This document shows positions 18,526 through 29,086 of a stretch of DNA of 64,000 nucleotides, in pieces. The DNA is from Seonamhaeicola sediminis (GTDB lineage: Bacteria; Bacteroidota; Bacteroidia; Flavobacteriales; Flavobacteriaceae). The translations under genes were made by a program, and so were the position numbers. Every line of letters starts with the position of its first letter. The first letter of the stretch is position 1. The stretch is from the NCBI RefSeq assembly GCF_004358095.2, contig NZ_SMZJ02000003.1:332225-396224 (forward strand), in the 5' to 3' direction. The notes under the pieces were generated by a model, which worked only from the letters and a program-made list of their open reading frames with translations, did no database searches and was not told where the DNA came from.

Positions 18526-19296
18526 TTAATTAAATCCATTGTCTTCACCTATCAAATCTATTTCTGATTGTTCATCAAAACCAATAACATCCTTGTAAAT
18601 TAAAAAGAATGGTAAATAAGCAATGCTTATTGTTAACAAAACACCAATACCACAAGCAATTATTCCTAACATACCTAAAATTGAACAAACAAAAAGACTA
18701 CCAAATGAAATAAGCCACTTTTTGTTACCAATAGCGAAACTTAATTTAACTATTTCTATTTCTCTTAAATGTGGATTATTAGAAAAAATGATAGAAAAAT
18801 ACGATAGTGGTACAATAGCATATATATATGGAATGAGTAGCAAAAGTTGAGCAATTGTAGCTATGGCAGTATATATCATACCCAACATTAATGCCTTGGT
18901 AAAATATTCTTTCTTAAAGAAATAGAAATAATCATCATTTACATTTTGCCCTAAACTCACTTGTTTACAAATCCTGTAAAAAGCGGCCATTAAAGCTATA
19001 GTTAAGGCACTTACCATAATGGTTTGTGGAATACTATAAATGGCATTCTGAGAATAAAACCCAACGAGAGTCTCCAAATTAAAACCATTATCAACAAAAT
19101 ATAAAGAGTCTGGAGCTAAACCAATTAATTGAAAGATAAAACTGACAGCAATGGCAGCAACAGCAATAATTAAAATAGTTAGAAAACCTTTAATCCACAC
19201 TTTTTTGAACAGCTCTATGGCATCATTAATAATATCTCCAAAACTCAAATCTGGGGCCGTATTTATTTTTTTAGTTATTGTATTAAAGGACTGCAT
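18526..19296 (-). CDS. Multi-pass membrane protein, paralogue 1 (function unknown)
   Basis: A 256-residue integral membrane protein, paralogous to the next gene: 'LSFGDIINDAIELFKKVW' at the N-terminus, 'FYFFKKEYFTKAL' in the middle, and 'IGNKKWLISFGSLFVCSI' plus 'FFLIYKDVIGFDEQ' at the C-terminus. About six membrane segments, a short acidic tail and no cysteine or histidine cluster. Upstream lies the terminator of the LVIVD lipoprotein gene, so this gene should begin its own transcript. Function unknown. Confidence 0.85.
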   Translation of the reverse strand: MQSFNTITKKINTAPDLSFGDIINDAIELFKKVWIKGFLTILIIAVAAIAVSFIFQLIGLAPDSLYFVDNGFNLETLVGFYSQNAIYSIPQTIMVSALTIALMAAFYRICKQVSLGQNVNDDYFYFFKKEYFTKALMLGMIYTAIATIAQLLLLIPYIYAIVPLSYFSIIFSNNPHLREIEIVKLSFAIGNKKWLISFGSLFVCSILGMLGIIACGIGVLLTISIAYLPFFLIYKDVIGFDEQSEIDLIGEDNGFN

Positions 19297-19373
19297 TTTT
19301 AATGGTTTAAGTTAGTACGTAAAAATTACACACAATAAAAGTAGCCGTTTTTTATAATTTGTTACGAGTTTAA

Positions 19374-19401
19374 ATAAAAAAAATCCGCTTTCCAGCAGAT
19401 T
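19374..19401 (-). terminator. Rho-independent terminator of the lipoprotein pair
   Basis: On the minus strand AATCTGCTGGAAAGCGGATT forms a 7-8 bp stem with a GGAA loop and is followed by a run of eight or more T. It lies 25 bases past the stop of the LVIVD lipoprotein. Confidence 0.8.
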
Positions 19402-19425
19402 TTTGTTATTCAAAGAAATAATTTT

Positions 19426-20676
19426 TTAGTTAAGTGAAAATGAGCTTAAAAAACTAATATTACCCTCTAGGTATTTATATTGATAGAGAATATTATCTCC
19501 AATCATCACCAAACTATTTTCCAGCGGAATAACATCGGTGGCCTGAACATCACTTATGGTTCGTATCAAGTTCAAATCTACAGGAGAGTTTCTATTGAAT
19601 AGTTTTAAACCGGAAGCACCATCACATACAAAAAGCATATTACCCTTTATTCCTAATCCGTAAGGGTTATCTAAGGCATAACGTTTTGCTAAGATAGGAT
19701 TGGTTTTGTCTGTTACATCAATCACCTCTAAAACACTCTCTTGTTCACCACAATTATTGCCTCCTCGTATGGTTAAGTAGGCATAATTACCCGAAACTAC
19801 AACAGGATCACAACCAGTCCAATGAATAAACTCAGATAAACGTGTGGGATTTTCAGCATCTGCTAAATCATAAATATACATACCATCAGTACTTCCAATA
19901 TAAAGATACCCTTCTGCCTGAAATAAAGTTTCAATATTATTACCGGCATAAAAAGTTGTTATTTTAGTAGGATTGGATAGATTACCCATATTAAAAATAG
20001 TCATTTCATGAGAATCAACAGTATACAGATAATTATTCACTATTTGAAAACGTGCCAATGAACCACCAACACCTACGCTAGACTCTGCCGAAGCTGCCAT
20101 AACAGCCGTATCAAATACCATTCCCCTATCAATCCAGATATTTTGTTCCACCTCATCTCTTGGCCTTTGTTCTAGTTTCCAACCAATTAAAATATCGGTC
20201 TCCCAATTAAAATCATCATAATCTGTAGCCATAGCTTCCAGAGGAATTCTAAAATTGTAAACTTGAAATACATCTTCCAACCGTTCAACTTCTATAATAT
20301 TATTGATATCTGAAATATCAAAAACCACTAGGTCCGTGGCGCTATCAGCATATAAATAATTGTCTTTTATTGAAATATCCTCATTTCCTGGAATAACTAT
20401 ATATCTTATTGCTTTGGGAGATTTAGGATCTGTGTTATCTATAACATGAACACCTTTATTTATATCATTTACAAAAATATAATTGCTATAGGCATAAATT
20501 TTTCCTGCTTGTATGATGGGCTGTGGAGCAATAATATCAACCATTGTTCTGAAAGCTGATTTGCTAACAAACTCTGGTGTAGCAACAGTTACGAGATCTT
20601 CATTATCATTATCATTATTACAAGCAAATAAAGCCAGTGCTACAACAAGTATGAAAAAAACAGGGTTAGTTCTCAT
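19426..20676 (-). CDS. LVIVD-repeat beta-propeller lipoprotein
   Basis: A 416-residue secreted lipoprotein. The signal ends at the lipobox 'VVALALFACNN' (Cys about 19), followed by an Asn/Asp linker. The body consists of repeats of the LVIVD type, each about 40-50 residues: 'GVHVIDNTDPKSPKAIRYI', 'LVVFDISDINNIIEVERL', 'MTIFNMGNLSNPTKITTF', 'MYIYDLADAENPTRLSEF' and 'LEVIDVTDKTNPILAKRYA'. These build a beta-propeller, probably on the cell surface. The small lipoprotein gene 14 bases upstream is in the same unit. Role unknown. Confidence 0.88.
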   Translation of the reverse strand: MRTNPVFFILVVALALFACNNDNDNEDLVTVATPEFVSKSAFRTMVDIIAPQPIIQAGKIYAYSNYIFVNDINKGVHVIDNTDPKSPKAIRYIVIPGNEDISIKDNYLYADSATDLVVFDISDINNIIEVERLEDVFQVYNFRIPLEAMATDYDDFNWETDILIGWKLEQRPRDEVEQNIWIDRGMVFDTAVMAASAESSVGVGGSLARFQIVNNYLYTVDSHEMTIFNMGNLSNPTKITTFYAGNNIETLFQAEGYLYIGSTDGMYIYDLADAENPTRLSEFIHWTGCDPVVVSGNYAYLTIRGGNNCGEQESVLEVIDVTDKTNPILAKRYALDNPYGLGIKGNMLFVCDGASGLKLFNRNSPVDLNLIRTISDVQATDVIPLENSLVMIGDNILYQYKYLEGNISFLSSFSLN

Positions 20677-20690
20677 GTATTATGTTTTTA

Positions 20691-21149
20691 TTAGTATACA
20701 TACTCTAAAGGTTCATCAAGTCCATCAATATGAAGCATAATTTTGCTACTTCCTTCCACCTGTACTGATGTTAGGTTAAACGAAACCTTCTTTTCAAAAT
20801 ATGCAAGACAAAGTTCTTCATTATCAAAATCAATTTTTAAATACCTCTGCTCAGGGGAGGACTCTGCAACAGCTCCGGAATCAATTAAACTAAATTCCCA
20901 TGAATTACCATCACAACCAGATGCTCCAATAGTTACCTCCAGACAATCTTCATTTATTTCGGCATTAATAAAGTTGAAATCATCAGAATTCAGATTATTA
21001 TATTTAGAAGTATTAATAATTGTAGTGAAATCACAAAAAGAATCATTTACTAGATTATCCTCCTCTTCACATTGCGTGTTTAAAAAGAGCAAACCTAATA
21101 CAGTGTACAAAAGTATTTGTTTGGTGTTTTTAAGTATTAACCTTAACAT
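20691..21149 (-). CDS. Small putative lipoprotein, unknown function
   Basis: A 152-residue protein with an N-terminal signal ending 'LLFLNTQCEEEDN', a lipobox-like Cys at about 27 followed by an acidic linker. The mature part has Cys residues at 'DSFCDF', 'NEDCLEVTIGASGCDGNSWEF' split around an all-beta region, and 'EELCLAYFEKKVSF'. Two disulfides are possible in the periplasm or at the surface. It ends 14 bases before the LVIVD lipoprotein gene, so the two probably form an operon. I do not recognise a family. Confidence 0.75.
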   Translation of the reverse strand: MLRLILKNTKQILLYTVLGLLFLNTQCEEEDNLVNDSFCDFTTIINTSKYNNLNSDDFNFINAEINEDCLEVTIGASGCDGNSWEFSLIDSGAVAESSPEQRYLKIDFDNEELCLAYFEKKVSFNLTSVQVEGSSKIMLHIDGLDEPLEYVY

Positions 21150-21244
21150 AGTTTGGTTTATTTACTAGATACTTTAAACATGAATTGGTTGCGCGAAAAC
21201 CATCAAAAACTATAAAATTAAATTTTAAAATTTTAGTATGACAC

Positions 21245-21277
21245 TTTGTCACAAAAACCAAATTAATTGTATCTTTG
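21245..21277 (+). promoter_or_regulatory. Promoter of miaB
   Basis: TTTG (21245-21248) and TATCTTTG (21270-21277), 21 bases apart, fit the Bacteroidota -33/-7 consensus. A 6-bp inverted repeat, ACCTGC...GCAGGT (21279-21299), follows at the expected start of transcription and may be a short leader hairpin or operator. Confidence 0.6.
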
Positions 21278-21332
21278 CACCTGCTTTCTTGAGGCAGGTA
21301 TAAATATTGGACACAACTGGTTCAAGTAAATT

Positions 21333-22781
21333 ATGGAAAAGATTATAGACGAAAAAAAACAAGGAGAATCTCTCATTTTAGAGCAGAAAAAAGGTAACCA
21401 ACGTAAACTTTTTATTGAAAGTTATGGTTGCCAGATGAATTTTTCTGATAGTGAGATTGTTGCATCCATTTTGAATGAGCAAGGATATAACACCACTCAA
21501 AATTTAGAAGAAGCCGATTTGGTTTTGGTAAATACTTGTTCAATTAGAGATAAAGCAGAACAAACCGTTAGAAAGCGCCTTGAGAAATATAATGCGGTAA
21601 AACAGGAAAGGAACCCAAACATGAAAGTAGGAGTTTTGGGCTGTATGGCAGAACGCTTAAAAGCTAAATTTCTTGAAGAGGAAAAAATTGTGGATTTGGT
21701 TGTTGGCCCTGATGCATATAAAGATTTACCTAACCTTTTAGCCGAAGTTGATGAAGGTAGAGACGCCATAAACGTAATTCTTTCAAAAGATGAAACCTAT
21801 GGTGATATTTCTCCCGTTAGATTAAATAGCAATGGCGTAACCGCTTTTGTGTCTATTACGCGTGGATGTGATAACATGTGTACTTTTTGTGTAGTACCAT
21901 TTACTCGTGGTAGAGAGCGCAGTAGAGATCCTCAAAGTATTATTGAAGAAGTAAACGACTTATGGAACAAAGGCTACAAAGAAGTTACACTTTTAGGGCA
22001 AAATGTAGACAGTTTTCTTTGGTATGGTGGTGGACTTAAAAAAGATTTTGATAAAGCCAGCGATATGCAAAAAGCAACCGCAGTTAATTTTGCAATGCTT
22101 TTAGAAATGTGTGCCAAAGCACAACCAAAAATGCGTTTTCGCTTTTCTACTTCTAACCCTCAAGATATGACCTTGGATGTTATTGAAACCATGGCCAAGT
22201 ATAACAATATTTGTAAATATATTCATTTGCCGGTACAGAGTGGTAGTAACCGTATTTTAAAAGAAATGAATCGTCAGCATACACGAGAGGAATATTTTGA
22301 ACTTATTGATAATATTAGACGTATTATCCCAGACTGTGCCATTAGCCAAGATATGATTTCTGGTTTTCCAACAGAAACTGAAGCAGACCACCAAGATACA
22401 TTAAGCCTAATGGAATATGTAAAATACGATTTTGGTTTTATGTTTGCTTATTCTGAAAGACCTGGAACATTAGCCGAACGCAAACTAGAAGATGATATTC
22501 CATTAGATATTAAAAAACGACGTTTAAACGAAATCATTGCGTTACAGCAAAAGCACGGATTAATGCGCACACAAGAGCATGTTGGTAAAATTGAGGAAGT
22601 TCTTGTTGAAAAGGCTTCTAAACGTTCTGATGCTCATTGGGCAGGTAGAAACAGCCAAAATACTATGGTGGTTTTCCCAAAAGGAAATTACAAGGTGGGC
22701 GATTTTGTAAACGTAAAAATTACAGATTGTACTAGTGCAACACTTATTGGTGAAGCAGTTGGGTATTCAGATAATTATTAA
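21333..22781 (+). CDS. miaB: tRNA-2-methylthio-N6-dimethylallyladenosine synthase MiaB
   Basis: Radical-SAM methylthiotransferase that adds the 2-methylthio group to i6A37 in tRNAs. 482 residues. The N-terminal UPF0004 domain, with cysteines in '[12 protein letters not shown]', '[11 protein letters not shown]' and 'VLGCMAER', binds the auxiliary [4Fe-4S] cluster. The radical-SAM motif CxxxCxxC is in '[17 protein letters not shown]' near 176-186. The TRAM domain ends the protein ('[18 protein letters not shown]' onwards). The start has a clear promoter upstream. The N-terminal extension of about 20 residues before the UPF0004 domain is usual in this group. Confidence 0.97.
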   Translation: MEKIIDEKKQGESLILEQKKGNQRKLFIESYGCQMNFSDSEIVASILNEQGYNTTQNLEEADLVLVNTCSIRDKAEQTVRKRLEKYNAVKQERNPNMKVGVLGCMAERLKAKFLEEEKIVDLVVGPDAYKDLPNLLAEVDEGRDAINVILSKDETYGDISPVRLNSNGVTAFVSITRGCDNMCTFCVVPFTRGRERSRDPQSIIEEVNDLWNKGYKEVTLLGQNVDSFLWYGGGLKKDFDKASDMQKATAVNFAMLLEMCAKAQPKMRFRFSTSNPQDMTLDVIETMAKYNNICKYIHLPVQSGSNRILKEMNRQHTREEYFELIDNIRRIIPDCAISQDMISGFPTETEADHQDTLSLMEYVKYDFGFMFAYSERPGTLAERKLEDDIPLDIKKRRLNEIIALQQKHGLMRTQEHVGKIEEVLVEKASKRSDAHWAGRNSQNTMVVFPKGNYKVGDFVNVKITDCTSATLIGEAVGYSDNY

Positions 22782-22792
22782 ACAACATTTGT

Positions 22793-22857
22793 GATTTCGA
22801 ACTTGGTTCGGGATCCATATTATAAAAACCAAAATAATGCCTGCCTTCGCGGGATTT
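22793..22857. repeat. Degenerate intergenic repeat remnant
   Basis: The 88-base miaB-activator gap contains TTCGAACTTGGTTCGGGATC and GCCTGCCTTCGCGGG, wording typical of dispersed flavobacterial intergenic repeats. GC content is visibly higher than in the neighbouring spacers. The role is unknown and no intact copy is present in the window. Confidence 0.3.
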
Positions 22858-22869
22858 ACAGAAAAATAG

Positions 22870-24141
22870 ATGGAATCAGTTCAAGCAATAAAACAACGTT
22901 TTGGCATAATTGGTAATACTCCATCGTTAAATCGTGCCATTGAAAAAGCCATTCAGGTGGCTCCAACAGATATTTCTGTATTGGTTACTGGTGAAAGTGG
23001 TGTTGGTAAAGAGAGTATTCCAAAAATCATACATCAATTATCCCACAGAAAGCACAATAAATATATTGCGGTTAACTGTGGAGCTATTCCAGAAGGAACT
23101 ATAGATAGTGAATTGTTTGGGCATGAAAAAGGATCCTTTACAGGTGCTACCCAAACCCGCAGTGGTTACTTTGAGGTAGCCGATGGTGGTACTATTTTCC
23201 TTGATGAAGTTGGAGAATTACCTTTAACCACTCAAGTACGCTTATTGCGTGTTTTAGAAAATGGTGAGTTTATAAAAGTAGGTTCTAGTAAAGTTCAAAA
23301 AACCAATGTGCGTATTGTGGCCGCTACAAACGTTAATATGTTTGAAGCCATTGAAAAAGAAAAATTTAGAGAAGATTTATATTATCGCTTAAGCACAGTT
23401 GAAATTCATTTACCACCGTTACGTGAAAGACAAGACGATATACATTTACTGTTTAGAAAATTTGCCAGTGATTTTGCATTAAAGTACAAAATGCCAACTA
23501 TAAAGCTTACAGACAATGCAGTTCAAATACTTTTAAAATACCGCTGGAACGGTAATATTAGACAGTTAAGAAATATTGCGGAACAACTTTCGGTTTTAGA
23601 ACAGAACAGAACTATTACGCCTGAAGTTTTAAGAAGTTATTTACCTAGTACAGCATCAACTAATTTACCGGCAGTTATTAAAACCTCTAAATCTGAAAGT
23701 GATTTTAGTAGCGAACGTGAAATTCTTTATAAAGTTCTTTTCGACATGAAAAGTGATTTAAATGATTTGAAGAAACTCACTATGGAACTCATGAAAAGCG
23801 GTAACATAAAAGACGTTGAAAAAGATCACGAACACCTTATTCAAAAAATTTATGGTGAAGATGATAACGACGATGCTGTTTACGAAGAACCACTACAAGA
23901 AACAGAAGTACTGTCAATCACTGAACATGCCTCTAATAATGACGTTGCCGAAAATACTCAAGACAAATATCATTTTGCTGAAGAAATAGAAGAAGAAGAA
24001 ACCCTTTCTTTACAAGACAAGGAGTTGGAATTAATTAAAAAATCACTAGAACGTCACAACGGAAAACGTAAATTAGCCGCTGCCGAATTAGGCATTAGTG
24101 AACGTACCTTGTACAGAAAGATAAAACAATACGATTTATAG
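22870..24141 (+). CDS. Sigma-54 interaction-domain transcriptional activator without sensor domain
   Basis: A 423-residue AAA+ activator of RpoN-type sigma-54 polymerase. The AAA+ domain begins at once, with no receiver or GAF domain. Visible are Walker A 'GESGVGKE' (41-48), the sigma-54 contact loop as 'GSFTGA' (88-93, normally GAFTGA), Walker B 'GGTIFLDEVGELP', and 'DLYYRLSTVEIHLPPLRER' with R-finger. A variable acidic linker (about 275-380) leads to a Fis-type helix-turn-helix at the C-terminus ('RKLAAAELGISERTLYRKIK'). Lacking an input domain, it is probably controlled by level or a partner. It heads a run with lptE, a TPR-like gene and secG. Confidence 0.93.
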   Translation: MESVQAIKQRFGIIGNTPSLNRAIEKAIQVAPTDISVLVTGESGVGKESIPKIIHQLSHRKHNKYIAVNCGAIPEGTIDSELFGHEKGSFTGATQTRSGYFEVADGGTIFLDEVGELPLTTQVRLLRVLENGEFIKVGSSKVQKTNVRIVAATNVNMFEAIEKEKFREDLYYRLSTVEIHLPPLRERQDDIHLLFRKFASDFALKYKMPTIKLTDNAVQILLKYRWNGNIRQLRNIAEQLSVLEQNRTITPEVLRSYLPSTASTNLPAVIKTSKSESDFSSEREILYKVLFDMKSDLNDLKKLTMELMKSGNIKDVEKDHEHLIQKIYGEDDNDDAVYEEPLQETEVLSITEHASNNDVAENTQDKYHFAEEIEEEETLSLQDKELELIKKSLERHNGKRKLAAAELGISERTLYRKIKQYDL

Positions 24142-24201
24142 TTTATCGTTAAACTCTAAACGGTTATTATTCCTTTTAAAAACAGGAACCCAAAAAAATA
24201 A

Positions 24202-24708
24202 ATGAAACACATAAAATATCTTTTTTTAGTTTTAACCTTCTCAATTTTTACAAATTGCAAAATACAATATAGTTTTACGCCTCCAACATCAATAGTAGCT
24301 GAAACTTACCAAGTAAATCAATTTGAAAACACCTCGCTCCTATTTGAGCCAGGTTTAGATAGAGATTTTAAATTAGCATTGGAAGATTTAATTCAAAACC
24401 AAACTAATTACAGACTAGTACCTTCTGGTGGTGATTTAATTTATGAAGGTGAGATTACAGATTATCGCATTGCACCAACCACCTCTACGGCTCAAAATAC
24501 AGCGGCACAAAACAGGTTAACTATTTCAGTTAAAGTTCGGTTTTATAACACCAACAATGAAGAAGATGACTTAGAGCAATCTTTTTCATTTTTCTATGAT
24601 TTTCCTGGGAGTGCACAATTAACTGGAGCACAAAAAGCTACTGCCCATGAAGAAATTTTGGATCGTTTAACGCAAGATATTTTCAATGCCACTTTAGCAA
24701 GATGGTAG
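24202..24708 (+). CDS. lptE: LPS-assembly lipoprotein LptE
   Basis: Outer-membrane lipoprotein that plugs LptD during lipopolysaccharide insertion. 168 residues with signal and lipobox ('FSIFTNCKIQYSF', Cys about 19). The family pattern 'SIVAETYQVNQFENTSLLFEPG' and 'GGDLIYEGEITDYRIAPTTS' is followed by 'AQNRLTISVKVRFYNT'. The Bacteroidota LptE is typically encoded between the sigma-54 activator and secG, as here. The spacing to the activator is 60 bases. Confidence 0.85.
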   Translation: MKHIKYLFLVLTFSIFTNCKIQYSFTPPTSIVAETYQVNQFENTSLLFEPGLDRDFKLALEDLIQNQTNYRLVPSGGDLIYEGEITDYRIAPTTSTAQNTAAQNRLTISVKVRFYNTNNEEDDLEQSFSFFYDFPGSAQLTGAQKATAHEEILDRLTQDIFNATLARW

Positions 24709-24783
24709 TTTTATTTAGCAATAGGAAACACTCAATTAAAAACTGAATGCTAAAATAATTATAACTAAATTTGGATTTAGCTA

Positions 24784-25737
24784 ATGAATTCATCAGATTT
24801 TACAAACATACTACAGCATCCGCAAGAGATTACTCACCAGCAAACTGAAGCTGTGAAATCTGTTATTGATGAGTTTCCTTATTTTCAATCGGCAAGAGCA
24901 GTTTATTTAAAAGGACTTAAAAACCAAAGCAGTTTTAAGTACAATCAAGAATTAAAAACTACAGCGGCCTATACTACAGACCGTAGTATTTTATTCGACT
25001 TTATAACCTCTGAGTCTTTTGTTCAAAATAAAATATCTCAATTTATAAAACAAAATATAGAACATTTAAAAGACATTGATGTTTCTATAGAAGACTTATC
25101 GGTAAACAAAAGTGTGGCCATTGATGAAGCATTAAAACTTCAAATTAAAGAAACTAAAGGTGTTTTAGACCCTGCATTGTTTCAACCAAAAGAACCAGTT
25201 ACCAAAAAAGAACCTCATTTTACTTTAGACGAATCTGAAGCTATTGAAACATCAACGGAATTAACCAAAGAACCTACACTATCGGCTAATGAAATTTTAA
25301 GTTTAGGCAAACCACTTCAGTTTGATAAAAATGAAAAACATTCGTTTAACGAGTGGTTAAAACTTACTCGCTACAAACCTATTAAAAGAGACATAGAAGT
25401 TCTTGAAAACAAACCTAAAGAGAAAGAAGAACTCACATCAAGCTATTTAGAAAAAACCAAAAAATTTGAACTCATAGATAAATTTATTAGCAAAAATCCT
25501 AAAATAAAACCTACGGTTTCATCAAACAAAAAAGGCAATTTAGCAAAAGCCCAAATGATAAAACCAGAGGCTTTAATGACTGAGACTTTAGCACGTATTT
25601 ATGTAGAGCAAAAAAACTACAAAAAAGCCATTCAATCTTATAAAATATTAAGTTTGAAATATCCAGAAAAAAGTAGTTTCTTTGCAAACCAAATTAAGGC
25701 AGTAGAACAATTACAAGAACAAAACAATAAAGAATAA
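24784..25737 (+). CDS. Hypothetical protein with C-terminal TPR-like repeat
   Basis: A 317-residue cytoplasmic protein (no signal or membrane segment). The N-terminal helical part starts 'SSDFTNILQHPQEITHQQ' and includes 'FPYFQSARAVYLKGLKNQ'. The middle is Lys/Glu-rich and low-complexity (about 130-240). The C-terminus ends with one TPR-like unit, 'ETLARIYVEQKNYKKAIQSY' then 'KILSLKYPEKSSFFANQIKA'. Its stop overlaps the secG start (TAATG), so translation is probably coupled. The position between lptE and secG suggests a link to envelope biogenesis, but no function is known to me. Confidence 0.85.
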   Translation: MNSSDFTNILQHPQEITHQQTEAVKSVIDEFPYFQSARAVYLKGLKNQSSFKYNQELKTTAAYTTDRSILFDFITSESFVQNKISQFIKQNIEHLKDIDVSIEDLSVNKSVAIDEALKLQIKETKGVLDPALFQPKEPVTKKEPHFTLDESEAIETSTELTKEPTLSANEILSLGKPLQFDKNEKHSFNEWLKLTRYKPIKRDIEVLENKPKEKEELTSSYLEKTKKFELIDKFISKNPKIKPTVSSNKKGNLAKAQMIKPEALMTETLARIYVEQKNYKKAIQSYKILSLKYPEKSSFFANQIKAVEQLQEQNNKE

Positions 25738-26090
25738 TGAATTTCACAATATTTTTAGCATTAATTGTTGTAGTAGCATTTTTGTTAATAGTAGTAATCA
25801 TGGTACAAAACCCTAAAGGTGGTGGTTTATCTTCTACTTTTGGTGGCGGAGGTTCACAACAATTAGGTGGTGTAAAAAAGACAACCGACTTTCTAGATAA
25901 AAGTACCTGGTACTTAGCAACCTTTTTATTGGTGCTAATTTTAGCTTCAAATGTAGCAATTAATAAAGGTGGTGACAGCACAGATTCTAAAGCATTAGAC
26001 CCTGACGCTACAACCACTCAACCATTGCCTGATGCAGCGCCATTACCTACAACAAATGATGCAACTACGGCTAATGACACCGCCCAATAG
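25737..26090 (+). CDS. secG: Preprotein translocase subunit SecG
   Basis: Small subunit of the SecYEG channel. 117 residues with two membrane helices (about 2-23 and 57-76). The typical SecG loop 'MVQNPKGGGLSSTFGGGG' precedes 'DKSTWYLATFLLVLILASN'. An acidic/Thr-Pro tail follows, common in Bacteroidota SecG. It overlaps the preceding gene by one base and is followed by a strong terminator. Confidence 0.96.
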   Translation: MNFTIFLALIVVVAFLLIVVIMVQNPKGGGLSSTFGGGGSQQLGGVKKTTDFLDKSTWYLATFLLVLILASNVAINKGGDSTDSKALDPDATTTQPLPDAAPLPTTNDATTANDTAQ

Positions 26091-26108
26091 TACAAAATAA
26101 TCCTTATT

Positions 26109-26142
26109 AAAAAATGCCAACTTATTCAGTTGGCATTTTTAT
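26109..26142 (+). terminator. Rho-independent terminator after secG
   Basis: AAAAATGCCAAC and GTTGGCATTTTT form an 11-12 bp stem with a 7-base loop and T-tail, about 20 bases past the secG stop. Confidence 0.88.
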
Positions 26143-26164
26143 TTCCAGTATAAAGCACGCAAGT

Positions 26165-26205
26165 CTGAAAGTTTGTCAGTCTAAAAGTAATGGCACATTT
26201 TTAGT
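26165..26205 (+). promoter_or_regulatory. Conserved-looking element upstream of groES
   Basis: An imperfect inverted repeat, CTGAAAGTTTGTCAG (26165-26179), is followed after 11 bases by TGGCAC (26191-26196), then ATTTT and TAGTA. TGGCAC-N5-TTGCA is the sigma-54 -24/-12 layout; here the -12 part matches at only three of five positions. No TTTG/TAnnTTTG pair is apparent. It may be the heat-shock promoter region of groESL; the sigma-54 reading is speculative. Confidence 0.35.
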
Positions 26206-26256
26206 ATGAACTTAAAGCGATAAAATAAATCAATTAATAAAAACTATTATAGAAAA

Positions 26257-26532
26257 ATGGGCATTAACATTAAACCATTAGCAGACAGAGTTGTTATAGA
26301 ACCTGCTGCTGCTGAAACTACTACTGCTTCGGGAATTATTATCCCTGATAACGCAAAAGAAAAACCACAAAGAGGAACCGTTGTTGCTGCTGGACCTGGC
26401 ACAAAAGACGATCCTATAACCGTAAAAGTTGGTGATACCGTTTTATATGGTAAATACGCTGGAACAGAACTAAAATGGGAAGGCACTGATTATTTAATCA
26501 TGCGAGAAAGCGATATTCTTGCAATAGTTTAG
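26257..26532 (+). CDS. groES: Co-chaperonin GroES
   Basis: Lid of the GroEL folding chamber. 91 residues. '[20 protein letters not shown]' at the N-terminus, the mobile loop '[20 protein letters not shown]', and '[18 protein letters not shown]' before '[13 protein letters not shown]' are all standard. Lies 66 bases before groEL in one operon. The upstream region carries the inverted repeat/TGGCAC element. Confidence 0.98.
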   Translation: MGINIKPLADRVVIEPAAAETTTASGIIIPDNAKEKPQRGTVVAAGPGTKDDPITVKVGDTVLYGKYAGTELKWEGTDYLIMRESDILAIV

Positions 26533-26562
26533 AAATCTTTTTTCGTTTCTGTGTAAACGTAA

Positions 26563-28230
<1,668 letters not shown>

Positions 28231-28252
28231 TGAAGATACTTCAGCTATAGAT

Positions 28253-28286
28253 TAAAAAAGCCCTTGATATTTCAAGGGCTTTTTCA
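28253..28286 (+). terminator. Rho-independent terminator of groESL
   Basis: AAAAAGCCCTTGA and TCAAGGGCTTTTT form a perfect stem with a 4-base loop and T-tail, 24 bases after groEL. Confidence 0.92.
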
Positions 28287-28392
28287 ATTTCATATCTAGA
28301 AATTAACACTAAAATATGTTCTTAGCTGACATTCCTCATTGATAATAATATAAATAGTCTTCAAATTTGTTAATAATCATAATTATAACGCC

Positions 28393-28998
28393 ATGAAAAC
28401 AATTGAAGATAATCGATTTATAGATAATGTAGTCGAAACACTTAGAAAAGCTGCCATTGAAATTGAAGAACTTCAAGTTCAAGCTGCCTTAGGAAAGGCT
28501 GAAGCTAAAGATAAATATGAGGAAGTTAAAAAGAAGTTTAATCATGTTTTACATGAAGCTAAAACTAAAATTGAGGCTGGCAGAGAAAAAACCAAAGATA
28601 TTCACAGTAAATTTGATGAATTACGTGTTCAATTAGAATTAGGTAAAGCCGAAGGTCTAGATGCATTTAAAGCACAAAAGAAATCCTTACTAGCAAAACT
28701 ACATGAAATTGAAATGCAAATTAAAACCAATAAACGCCTTAATGACATCTACGCCTTTGTTTTACTTGAAATTGAAAAATTTAAGATTAAGTTAGAAGTA
28801 CTAGAACAAAAATTTGAAAAAGGTAAAGCAAATACAAAAGCGTCTTTTGAAAAAGGGAAAAATGAATTCAATGTTTTTATAGAACAAATAAAAACTAAGT
28901 ATGGAAGCAAAAAAGAAGAGACTAAATGGGAACATTTCCAAGATGAAATCTCTGAGGCATTTACGCACTTTAAAAGAGCTTTTATGCAACCCTCATAA
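28393..28998 (+). CDS. Coiled-coil protein of unknown function
   Basis: A 201-residue, highly charged and almost wholly helical protein with no signal or membrane segment. Two related stretches, 'ELQVQAALGKAEAKDKYEEV' (about 22-41) and 'ELRVQLELGKAEGLDAFKAQ' (about 79-98), and a weaker third, 'KLEVLEQKFEKGKANTKASF', show an internal repeat of about 57 residues with the core LQ..LGKAE. This suggests an elongated rod or antiparallel coil. It lies after groEL as its own unit (terminator between) and is convergent with the UbiB gene. Family not recognised. Confidence 0.8.
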   Translation: MKTIEDNRFIDNVVETLRKAAIEIEELQVQAALGKAEAKDKYEEVKKKFNHVLHEAKTKIEAGREKTKDIHSKFDELRVQLELGKAEGLDAFKAQKKSLLAKLHEIEMQIKTNKRLNDIYAFVLLEIEKFKIKLEVLEQKFEKGKANTKASFEKGKNEFNVFIEQIKTKYGSKKEETKWEHFQDEISEAFTHFKRAFMQPS

Positions 28999-29024
28999 GT
29001 TTCAAAACATTGAATTAATTAACA

Positions 29025-29054
29025 AGGGGCAGTAAATATAATTTTACTGCCCTT
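29025..29054. terminator. Stem-loop between convergent genes, probable bidirectional terminator
   Basis: GGGCAGTAAA and TTTACTGCCC form a perfect 10-bp stem with a 6-base loop in the 88-base gap between two converging genes. The T-tails are short on both sides. Confidence 0.55.
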
Positions 29055-29086
29055 CATAATTTCAATAGGTTTATTACTTTCAATAA

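Noticed and set aside
20743..21168. A 141-codon plus-strand ORF opposite the small lipoprotein
   Set aside because: The minus-strand ORF has a signal peptide and lipobox, is spaced 14 bases from its operon partner, and the plus ORF shows no protein features.
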